Shown here: piece by piece, positions 1-6,519 of the stretch
Position numbering within the stretch: the stretch's first letter is position 1
Layout: every line of letters starts with the position of its first letter
NCBI GenBank assembly: GCA_023441105.1
Contig: JAEZQX010000098.1
Coordinates: forward strand, 1 to 14,054
DNA: 14,054 nt
Direction of reading: 5' to 3'
From: Pseudomonadota bacterium
Lineage (GTDB): Bacteria; Pseudomonadota; Gammaproteobacteria; Burkholderiales; Burkholderiaceae
The notes under the pieces: generated by a model
What the model saw: only the letters and a program-made list of their open reading frames with translations
What the model was told of the DNA's origin: nothing
Database searches by the model: none
Made by a program: the position numbers and the translations under genes

Positions 1-97
1 CCTGGGCGCGCACGCTCCGCGACAGGCTGGCCGTGCCCAGGGCAGCGGCTGCGCCGGCAAGACCGGCAAGAACTCGACGACGCTCGATACAGGCCAT
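1..97 (-). CDS. 5' end of a secreted or periplasmic protein, possibly a Bug/TctC-type solute receptor (partial)
   Basis: Only the first 32 codons lie in the window; the gene continues leftward off the edge. They begin MACIERRRVLAGLAG and run through an Ala-rich hydrophobic stretch to VRAQ. This is a good export signal: a basic n-region with Arg-Arg-Arg (Tat-like, twin-arginine followed by V-L), a hydrophobic h-region, and a likely cleavage site near Arg-Ala-Gln. The start ATG (complement of 95-97) has a GGAG ribosome site about 5 bases upstream, in the complement of 98-110. It diverges from the CoA-catabolism operon. Burkholderiales often place Bug-family tricarboxylate-type binding proteins next to such operons, with leaders of this look, but no mature sequence is visible. 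The family is therefore a guess; the signal peptide and start are well supported. Confidence 0.6.
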   Translation of the reverse strand, partial: MACIERRRVLAGLAGAAAALGTASLSRSVRAQ

Positions 98-164
98 GGT
101 GTCTCCTCGACTGCGGTGGATTGATCGCTGGCAGTTTATTGAGGAAGGGGATGCCCGAATACCG

Positions 165-186
165 TGCTTTTTCGCAAAACAAAGCA
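165..186. promoter_or_regulatory. Inverted repeat, candidate operator in the divergent promoter region
   Basis: TGCTTT at 165-170 is matched by its exact reverse complement AAAGCA at 181-186 across a 10-base spacer. The outer base pair is imperfect. It sits mid-way in the 173-base gap between the leftward secreted-protein gene and the rightward operon. This size and position fit a dimeric repressor site such as TetR or IclR type. No regulator gene is in the window, so this is inference from symmetry only. Confidence 0.35.
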
Positions 187-222
187 GTGGAAATCGCAGG
201 AAACGCAGGCGAGGTCGCTGCC

Positions 223-228
223 TAGAAT
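223..228 (+). promoter_or_regulatory. Possible -10 element for the catabolic operon
   Basis: TAGAAT (5 of 6 to TATAAT) lies 43 bases before the chosen crotonase start. No convincing -35 hexamer occurs 16-18 bases upstream; the best is a GGAAAC/GAAACG-like stretch. If real, the promoter is weak or activator-dependent. The inverted repeat at 165-186 would lie just upstream of the polymerase footprint. Confidence 0.25.
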
Positions 229-270
229 GGCGGAACCCAGATGGCGAAACCCAAGGAAGGAGACCCCGGC

Positions 271-1041
271 ATGAGCAACGCGATCGTTCGACTCGAGGTG
301 ACTGGCGGCGTCGCGCTGGTGACGCTGGACCGGCCCCCGGTCAATGCGCTCAGCCGGGAAATGCGGCGCCGCATCGTCGCCACGTTCGACGAGATTTCGG
401 CGCGTGACGACATCCGCTGCGCGGTGCTCACCGGGGCCGGCAAGACATTCTGCGCCGGTGCCGACCTGAAGGATCGACCCGACCCGGAGACGCCTGGGGA
501 CTTCCTCGAGCACAACCGCATCACCCGCGAGACCACCAATGCCATCCGCGAATGCGCCAAGCCGGTGATCGCCGCGGTCAACGGCGCAGCGCTCGGCGCC
601 GGCCTGGGTCTCGCCGCTGCCTGCGACATCCTCTATGCCGCCGAGGAGGCCACCTTCGGCATGCCGGAGATCAACGTCGGCCTGGCCGGCGGCGCCTCGA
701 TGCTGCGCACGCTGTTCGGCCGCTCCACGGCCCGCCGGATGTTCTTCACCGGCCAGCGCCTGACCGCGCGCGAGCTGCTTGCCCGAAACGTGGTGGAAGA
801 GGTCCTGCCGGCCGGCGAGCTGTTGCCGGTGACGATGGCGCTGGCGAAAGAGATCGCCGGCAAGTCGCCGCTCGCCGTCATCTACGCCAAGCGCGCGGCA
901 AACATGGTCGACCTGATGCCGCAGCGCGATGCCTATCGCTTGGAGCAGGAGTTCACGATGGCGCTGGCGAAGACCGAGGACGCGAAGGAGGCCCGCATGG
1001 CGTTCCTCGAGAAGCGCGAGCCGGTCTTCAAGGGGCGCTGA
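271..1041 (+). CDS. Enoyl-CoA hydratase/isomerase family (crotonase fold) protein
   Basis: A 256-residue protein of normal crotonase length. It has the family N-terminus with RPPVNALS, the first oxyanion-hole segment FCAGADL, the second NGAALGAG (104-111), CDI, and FGMPEINVGLAGGA. The family binds acyl-CoA and stabilises an enolate; here it probably hydrates or isomerises an enoyl-CoA. One oddity: aligned to rat mitochondrial hydratase, the Glu164 equivalent is kept (E133 in MPEIN), but the Glu144 equivalent is Gly113 (GLGLA instead of GCELA). A classic two-Glu hydratase mechanism is therefore doubtful; isomerase, lyase or one-Glu hydratase activity is possible. I chose the start at 271 because AAGGAAGGAGA at 253-263 is an excellent ribosome site; the in-frame ATG at 241 has none. 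First gene of the operon; the next gene starts one base after its stop. Confidence 0.88.
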   Translation: MSNAIVRLEVTGGVALVTLDRPPVNALSREMRRRIVATFDEISARDDIRCAVLTGAGKTFCAGADLKDRPDPETPGDFLEHNRITRETTNAIRECAKPVIAAVNGAALGAGLGLAAACDILYAAEEATFGMPEINVGLAGGASMLRTLFGRSTARRMFFTGQRLTARELLARNVVEEVLPAGELLPVTMALAKEIAGKSPLAVIYAKRAANMVDLMPQRDAYRLEQEFTMALAKTEDAKEARMAFLEKREPVFKGR

Positions 1042-1042
1042 G

Positions 1043-3229
1043 ATGACGGCCCCCGGCGCCGGCCTGGACTTCTTCTTCCAGGCCCGCAGCATCGCAGTCG
1101 TCGGCGCGTCCGACGACGTCCACAAGATCGGCGGCCGCCCGTTGAGCCTGCTGAAGAAGCACGGCTTTCGCGGCGCCATCCTGCCGATCAATCCGCGCGG
1201 CGGGACGATCCAGGACCTGCCGGCCTACGCGTCGCTGCGCGAGGCGCCGGCTGCGCCCGAGATGGCGGTGCTGGCAGTGCCGGCGCAGGCGACCGTCGAA
1301 GCGGTGCGCGAGTGTGCCGCGCTCGGCGTGAAGGCGGTGGTGGTGCTGTCCTCCGGCTTTGCCGAGGCCGGCGAAGGGGGCATGCAACTGCAGCAGGAGC
1401 TGGTCGCGATCGCGCGCGGCGCCGGCATGCGGCTGCTCGGGCCCAACTGCCTCGGCACGGTCAGCGTGCCCAATGCCACCATCGCCTCGTTCTCCATTGT
1501 CCTCGAGGAGCACCTGCCGCCGCCCGGGCAGGTGGGCATCGTCTCGCAGTCGGGCAATGTCGGCAGCTTCATCATGCAGAACATCGCCCAGCGCGGACTG
1601 GGCGTGAGCCGCTTCATCGCAACCGGCAACGAGGCCGATGTCGACGTCGCCGACGGCATCGCCGCACTCGCGAAGGATGCGGCTACCCGGGTGATCCTCT
1701 GCTGCATGGAAACCTGCCGCCACGCCGACCGGCTGGTCGCCGCACTCGCGCTCGCCCGCGAAGCCGGCAAGCCGGTGATCGTGCTGAAGATCGGCGCCAC
1801 CGAAACCGGCCAGGCCGCCGCCGCCTCGCATACCGGCGCGCTTGCCGGATCGGACGCGGTGATCGACGCGGTCTTCCGCCGCCACGGCGCGCTGCGGGTG
1901 CATTCGGTGGAGAACCTGCTCGACATCGGCCAGGCGGCTTCGAAGCTGATGCCGGGCCGCCTGCCGAGGGGCGACCGGGTGGCGCTGCTGGCGGCGTCTG
2001 GCGGCTTCGGCATCCTGATGGCGGATGCGATGAGTCGCCGCGGCCTGTCGCTGCCGCCGCTGTCGCCGCAGACCAGCGATCGGATCCATGCGGTGCTGCC
2101 GCTGGCGAGCACGGCCAATCCGGTCGACGCCACGGCCCAGGTGTCCAGCCGGCCGGACGTGCTGCAAAAGGTGCTGTCCGCGCTGCTCGACGAGCCGCAG
2201 AGCGACGCCACCGTGCTGTTCCTGTCGCTGTCGCTCTACAACCGCCGGCTGCGCAGCGTCTACCTCGACGCGTTGGCCCAGGTGCGCGAGGCGCAGCCGG
2301 AGCGGCTGCTGGTGGTGATCAGCCGTGGTCCGGAGGATGCCGTGCGGGAGATCGACGCGCTGGGCATTCCGGTGTTCCCGACCATCGATGCTGCGGCCGA
2401 AGGCCTCCAGGGCCTGGTGCGGTTGGGGCGGCTCTTCGCGGAGCCGGCAAGCCTCGCTGCGAACGCGCCGCAGCCGGGAGCGCCAACGACGGCAACAGCT
2501 GCAACTGCTGCAGCCGCTGCAACTGCGCCGACTGCGGCGGCTTCGCTTTCGCCGGATGTGTTCCGCAACGAATACCTCGCCAAGCGGGCCCTGGCCGACG
2601 CCGGCCTGCCGATCCTCCCGGAGGCGCTGGCCTCCGATGCCAATGATGCGGTCGCCCATGCCGAGCGTCTCGGCTATCCGGTGGTCATGAAGATCGTCTC
2701 CCCGGACATCGCTCACAAGACCGAAGTCGGCGGCGTGGCGCTGGCGCTGGCGGACGCCGCGGCGGTTCGCGAGGCCCATCGGCGCATCCTCGCCAGTGCG
2801 GCCGCCAAGGCGCCAGCCGCGCGGATCGACGGCGTGCTCATCGCACCGATGGCGAAGGGCGGCACCGAGCTGATCCTCGGCGTTTCGCGCGACCCGGTCT
2901 TCGGGCCGGTCGTGATGGTGGGCCTCGGCGGGATCTACGCCGAGGTGCTGCAGGACGTCGCGGTGCAGGTGGCGCCGGTGACCGAGGCGGAAGCGTCAGC
3001 GATGATCCGCGGCCTGAAGCTCTTCCCGCTGCTCGACGGCGCGCGCGGACAGCCGAAGGCGGATGTCGCTGCCGCGGCGCGCGCCGTTGCCTGCTTGTCC
3101 GAGTTCGCCGTCCGCCATCGCGACGCGGTCGCCGAGATCGACATGAACCCGGTGCTGGTGAGGCCGCAAGGTCAAGGTGTGGTGGTGCTGGATGCGCTGA
3201 TCGTCCCGGCCGCCGATTCGAATGGCTGA
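1043..3229 (+). CDS. NDP-forming acyl-CoA synthetase (acetate--CoA ligase/Pat-like family, CoA-binding plus ATP-grasp)
   Basis: A 728-residue one-chain acyl-CoA synthetase (ADP-forming type): acid + CoA + ATP gives acyl-CoA. Order: CoA-binding Rossmann domain (about 10-135; IAVVGAS, then LLGPNCLG at 131-138), succinyl-CoA-ligase-like domains (GIVSQSGNVGS near 165-175; SHTGALAGSD containing the expected phospho-accepting His263), then an ATP-grasp domain (about 505-728) with MKIVSPDIAHKTEVGG and EIDMNPV. Between them, about residues 474-504, is a low-complexity Ala/Thr/Pro linker from a GCAACTGCTGCAG-like repeat tract at about 2490-2545. It is unusual for the family and makes the protein slightly long. 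No acetyltransferase domain is present. The ATG at 1043 is preferred over upstream in-frame starts that would overlap the crotonase gene. It likely activates the pathway's acid substrate. Family certain, substrate unknown. Confidence 0.9.
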   Translation: MTAPGAGLDFFFQARSIAVVGASDDVHKIGGRPLSLLKKHGFRGAILPINPRGGTIQDLPAYASLREAPAAPEMAVLAVPAQATVEAVRECAALGVKAVVVLSSGFAEAGEGGMQLQQELVAIARGAGMRLLGPNCLGTVSVPNATIASFSIVLEEHLPPPGQVGIVSQSGNVGSFIMQNIAQRGLGVSRFIATGNEADVDVADGIAALAKDAATRVILCCMETCRHADRLVAALALAREAGKPVIVLKIGATETGQAAAASHTGALAGSDAVIDAVFRRHGALRVHSVENLLDIGQAASKLMPGRLPRGDRVALLAASGGFGILMADAMSRRGLSLPPLSPQTSDRIHAVLPLASTANPVDATAQVSSRPDVLQKVLSALLDEPQSDATVLFLSLSLYNRRLRSVYLDALAQVREAQPERLLVVISRGPEDAVREIDALGIPVFPTIDAAAEGLQGLVRLGRLFAEPASLAANAPQPGAPTTATAATAAAAATAPTAAASLSPDVFRNEYLAKRALADAGLPILPEALASDANDAVAHAERLGYPVVMKIVSPDIAHKTEVGGVALALADAAAVREAHRRILASAAAKAPAARIDGVLIAPMAKGGTELILGVSRDPVFGPVVMVGLGGIYAEVLQDVAVQVAPVTEAEASAMIRGLKLFPLLDGARGQPKADVAAAARAVACLSEFAVRHRDAVAEIDMNPVLVRPQGQGVVVLDALIVPAADSNG

Positions 3230-3305
3230 GGCCGCGCGACGGTTGGTAACTGCGATCGCACCATCGCCACCACGGCACGCCCATCGATGCATTCCCGAGG
3301 AAGCC

Positions 3306-4589
3306 ATGCTGACTGAAACGACCCTCTCTTCGGCTGCCAAGACACGAGAAACGACGGCAAACGACACGGCTCCTGCTCCGGCGGCGCCCGGACGTCCGTC
3401 GGCAGCCGAAGCCGCCCCTGCGGGCCATCCGCCGCCGGGTGCCAGCTACCGCCAGCGCGCGCGTGACTGGCTGGCGTCGAACCTGCCCTCGCACATGCGA
3501 GCCGACGCGCCGGACTATCGCACGCCGACGCTGGCCGAGTGCCAGGACTGGGAAGCGGCGATGCACCGCGCCGGCCTGGCCGGCATGACCTGGCCGAAGG
3601 CCTACGGCGGCCACGGCCTGACCATCGCCGAACACCTGGCGGTGAACAAGGAGATCGGTCGGTTGCTGATGCCGGAGAGTGTCGGCTCGATCGGCAAGGA
3701 GCTCGCCGGTCCGATCATCATGACCGTGGGCACCGAAGAGCAGAAGCAGCGCTTCCTGCCCCCGATTCTTGCGATGGAGCAGTTCTGGTGCCAGGGCTTT
3801 TCCGAGCCGGATGCCGGCTCGGACCTGGCGCGGCTGCGTACGCGTGCGGTGCAGGACGGCGACAGCTGGCGCATCTCGGGCCAAAAGATCTGGACCAGCG
3901 GCGCCGCCAAGGCGCACTACTGCCTGCTGCTGACCCGCACCGGCGTGGTGGCCGACCGGCATCGGGGCATGCTGATGTTCGCGGTGCCGATGGACACCCC
4001 CGGGATCCGCGTCGTGCCCATCCGCTCGATCGACGGCAAGGATTCCTTCGCGGAAGTCTTCTTCGACGATGTCGTGGTGCCGGATGCGGCGCGCCTTGGT
4101 GCGCCGGACGAAGGCTGGAGCGCCGCCACCCGGGTGCTGGCGATCGAGCGCGCCACCAACCGGATGTATCGCGCCTGGCGCTTCGAGGCTGAGCTCGCAT
4201 TCCTGGTGCGGGCCGCCCGTTCCGACCGGCGCCTGTCGGCGCTGCTCGATGGCGGGCTCGTCGGTCGCATCGGCGAAGTGGTGACGCAGATCGACGGCCT
4301 GAAGGGGCTGGTCGAGCGCAGCGTCGACATGCTCAAGGCAGGGCAGGGCATCGGCTCCCGCGGCTCGCTGACCAAGCTGTACTGGTCGGAATGCCACCAG
4401 GCGTTTGCCGGCCTTGCGCGTTCTTTGGTCGCCCATGTGCGGCCGGATTCGAGTCCGCTGGCGCGGCGTGCCAAGGACCATTTCACGCACGCCTATCTCT
4501 TCTCCCGCGCCGAAACGATCTACGCCGGAACCTCCGAGGTGCAACTGGACGTGATCGCCCAGCGCATCCTGCAGCTGCCGAAGGAATGA
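3306..4589 (+). CDS. Acyl-CoA dehydrogenase family protein, subunit 1 of a probable heteromeric enzyme
   Basis: A 427-residue FAD-dependent acyl-CoA dehydrogenase. It has FAD/substrate motifs FSEPDAGSDLA (165-174) and ISGQKIWTSGA (190-199), and a C-terminal YAGTSEVQLDVIAQRIL. The usual catalytic Glu of Y-E-G-T is Ala407. A Glu in the helix-G position (E281 in LAIERATN) matches the alternative base of isovaleryl- and long-chain-type dehydrogenases and of actinobacterial steroid FadE subunits. The first about 45 residues are low-complexity (Ala/Pro/Thr) before YRQRARDWL. I set the start at 3306 because CGAGGAAG at 3296-3303 is a ribosome site; the frame is open back to an ATG at 3222, but that has no ribosome site and would overlap the ligase gene. 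The next gene, also an acyl-CoA dehydrogenase, follows immediately. Together they probably form an alpha2beta2 enzyme that introduces the alpha,beta double bond. Confidence 0.88.
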   Translation: MLTETTLSSAAKTRETTANDTAPAPAAPGRPSAAEAAPAGHPPPGASYRQRARDWLASNLPSHMRADAPDYRTPTLAECQDWEAAMHRAGLAGMTWPKAYGGHGLTIAEHLAVNKEIGRLLMPESVGSIGKELAGPIIMTVGTEEQKQRFLPPILAMEQFWCQGFSEPDAGSDLARLRTRAVQDGDSWRISGQKIWTSGAAKAHYCLLLTRTGVVADRHRGMLMFAVPMDTPGIRVVPIRSIDGKDSFAEVFFDDVVVPDAARLGAPDEGWSAATRVLAIERATNRMYRAWRFEAELAFLVRAARSDRRLSALLDGGLVGRIGEVVTQIDGLKGLVERSVDMLKAGQGIGSRGSLTKLYWSECHQAFAGLARSLVAHVRPDSSPLARRAKDHFTHAYLFSRAETIYAGTSEVQLDVIAQRILQLPKE

Positions 4590-4591
4590 CC

Positions 4592-5698
4592 ATGAGCACC
4601 ACCGACAACAGTACGGCTGAGAGGACGACCGACAGCGCGACCGATAGCACCGGTGAACCCGGCCTGCGTCCGGAGGAGTTCGCCGAAGCGACGGAGGCGC
4701 CGATCGAGGCAACCAAGGGCCTTGCGCTGGGCGATGCCGCGCGTGTGTTGGCCGAGGCTGGCTTGATCGGCGTGTCGACCGCCGAAGACGCCGGCGGCCT
4801 CGGCTTGCCGATCGACTTTGCGCTGCCGATCGCGGAAGCGGCCGGCCGCTTGCAGCTGCGCTTTCCGCTCGTCGAGCAGATCCTGCTGGCCAAGGCGTTC
4901 GGCGCGCCGGCGTTGCGCGGGTCGGATAGTGGCGCGCAGGGCATCGCCCAGGCACTGGCCGCGGGCGAGCGGACGGCCTGCATCGCCTGGCAGGGAAGCG
5001 TCGCCGAAGGCCTGGCCGGCCACGCGCGACATGCGGCGCATTGCGAGTGGGTGCTGGTGGCCGACGAGGCGCCGGTCGAAGAATCCATCCTAGGCGCTAT
5101 CGGTGCTATTGGCGCCGGTGGCTCGGGCGGCGGTGCTTCGCTGCTCGAGGTGGCGAGCGTGAGGATCGAAGCCGACACGGCGCTCGATCCGGACGTACCC
5201 GCCGACTGGCTGCATCTCGAGAATGCGCGGGTGGTGGCGCGGCTGTCGCCGGAGGTGTTCGCGCAGCTGTGCCGGGACGCCTGCGTCCTGCTCGCCGGCT
5301 TCGTCACCGGGGCGGCGCAAGGCGCGATCGCGCGGACCGCCACCTATGTCGCGACCCGCGTGCAGTTCGGCCGGCCGCTGTCGGCCAAGCAGGCGGTGCG
5401 CCACTGGCTGTCCCGCATGCAGCTGGTGACTGAAGTATCCGCGGCCGCTACCCGGCGGGTGCTGGCTGCCGACGAGTACGGCAACCGCCGCGATCCGCGG
5501 CCAACCCTGGCCGGCGCGGTTGCCAATGCAGCCTTCGTGCTGGAGAAGGCGGTCCACCTGCACGGCGGCATGGGCTTCACCTGGGAGATGCCGCTGCACC
5601 ATTCGCTGCGCGACATCCGCGCGATCGATGCGTTCTGCGGCAGCGGCCAGGCCGGCAAGCGGATCGGGCAGCGCTTCATCGATGCCGCCTGCCAATGA
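4592..5698 (+). CDS. Acyl-CoA dehydrogenase family protein, short partner subunit
   Basis: A 368-residue dehydrogenase-fold protein, shorter and more diverged than its upstream neighbour. Recognisable are the N-terminal helical part (VLAEAGLIGVSTAEDAGGLGLP), the C-terminal FAD-contacting arginine segment VQFGRPLSAKQAVRHWLSRM (R261), and HGGMGFTWEMPLHH (324-337). The middle beta domain is poorly conserved and lacks the FSEPxAGSD-type motif. At the catalytic-loop position it reads FCGSGQAGKRIG, so it has neither Glu nor Thr. It is best seen as the non-catalytic or FAD-site-completing half of a heteromer. The first about 25 residues are Thr/Ser/Asp-rich, and a Gly-rich stretch (AIGAIGAGGSGGG, nt 5095-5135) sits mid-protein. 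An ATG at 4586 overlaps the previous stop (ATGA), but AAGGA at 4581-4585 spaces better to the ATG at 4592. Tight coupling is expected either way. Confidence 0.84.
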   Translation: MSTTDNSTAERTTDSATDSTGEPGLRPEEFAEATEAPIEATKGLALGDAARVLAEAGLIGVSTAEDAGGLGLPIDFALPIAEAAGRLQLRFPLVEQILLAKAFGAPALRGSDSGAQGIAQALAAGERTACIAWQGSVAEGLAGHARHAAHCEWVLVADEAPVEESILGAIGAIGAGGSGGGASLLEVASVRIEADTALDPDVPADWLHLENARVVARLSPEVFAQLCRDACVLLAGFVTGAAQGAIARTATYVATRVQFGRPLSAKQAVRHWLSRMQLVTEVSAAATRRVLAADEYGNRRDPRPTLAGAVANAAFVLEKAVHLHGGMGFTWEMPLHHSLRDIRAIDAFCGSGQAGKRIGQRFIDAACQ

Positions 5699-5742
5699 TC
5701 CATCACTCCCCTGACGTACAGCGAGCGCACGAGGAAACGAAA

Positions 5743-6507
5743 ATGTTGCAAGTAAAGGACCTCGCCGGCCGCGTGGCGCTGATTACCGGCGCCGGCAACG
5801 GCATCGGCCGCGCCACCGCCCTGCACCTCGCCGCCCGCGGCGCGGTGGTCGCCGTGAACGATCTCAAGCCCGAGTTCGTCGAGGCCGCGGTGGCGGCTGT
5901 TCGCGAGGCCGGTGGCCAGGCGTTCGGCGTCGTCCAGAACGTGTCCACCCGCGACGGCATCCAGGCGGCAGTCAGCCAGGCGCGCGAGCAAGGCGGCCGC
6001 TTCGACATCCTGGTCAACAACGCAGCCTGGGTTCGCTACCAGGCCGTGCCGGACATCATGCCGGAGACGGTTGAACGGATGATCAACATCGGCTTCACCG
6101 GCGTCATCTGGGGGATCCAGGCCCGGGCCGCGGCGATGGACGTGGAGCGAGGCGGCGTCATCGTCAACGTCGCCTCCACCGCCGCGCTGCGCTCGGCCAG
6201 GAACGCGATCGTCTATTCCGGCATCAAGGCGGGTGTGCTGGGCATCACCCGCGCGGCAGCCGCCGAGCTGGGGGCTCGCAACATCCGGGTCAATGCCGTC
6301 TGCCCGTCGGCCGTGCCGACCGAGGGCACGCAGCGCAATCGCGACGCCGATCGCGACGCCCGCCGTATTGCTTCGACGCCCCTCGGTCGCCTCGGTACCG
6401 TCGACGATATCGCCAAGGGTATCGGCTTCCTGGTGAGCGACGCCGCCGGCTTCATGACCGCGCAGGCGCTGGTGCTGGACGGCGGCATCACCTTCACCAA
6501 TCTCTGA
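5743..6507 (+). CDS. SDR-family NAD(P)-dependent oxidoreductase
   Basis: A 254-residue classical short-chain dehydrogenase/reductase with every expected element: TGAGNGIG cofactor loop (15-22), acidic NDLK after beta-2 (favouring NAD), NNA (92-94), catalytic Ser145, Tyr158 and Lys162 (YSGIK), and a C-terminal LDGGITFTNL. A 3-hydroxyacyl-CoA or ring-alcohol dehydrogenase role is likely from the operon. Start at 5743: GAGGAAAC at 5731-5738 gives a ribosome site. An in-frame ATG at 5695 overlaps the preceding stop as ATGA and would add 16 unlike residues (MIHHSPDVQRAHEETK), so it is less likely but possible through coupling. Complete and ordinary in sequence. Confidence 0.9.
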   Translation: MLQVKDLAGRVALITGAGNGIGRATALHLAARGAVVAVNDLKPEFVEAAVAAVREAGGQAFGVVQNVSTRDGIQAAVSQAREQGGRFDILVNNAAWVRYQAVPDIMPETVERMINIGFTGVIWGIQARAAAMDVERGGVIVNVASTAALRSARNAIVYSGIKAGVLGITRAAAAELGARNIRVNAVCPSAVPTEGTQRNRDADRDARRIASTPLGRLGTVDDIAKGIGFLVSDAAGFMTAQALVLDGGITFTNL

Positions 6508-6519
6508 GCGACTGCGGCC

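Noticed and set aside
241..270. Upstream ATG at 241 as the crotonase start
   Set aside because: No ribosome site before it, and the AAGGAAGGAGA element lies between it and the better start at 271.
1028..2779. 583-codon open frame on the minus strand opposite the acyl-CoA synthetase gene
   Set aside because: Its product is Arg/His/Gln-rich with no recognisable domain; it mirrors a well-supported gene. High third-position GC leaves the antisense frames open.
3222..3305. Start of dehydrogenase 1 at 3222, overlapping the synthetase gene
   Set aside because: No ribosome site, and the added residues are Arg/Pro-rich and unlike the family; the start at 3306 has CGAGGAAG.
2838..4955. 705-codon minus-strand frame opposite the dehydrogenase genes
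   Set aside because: Arg/Pro-rich composition, no motif, spans two real genes and their junction; an antisense shadow.
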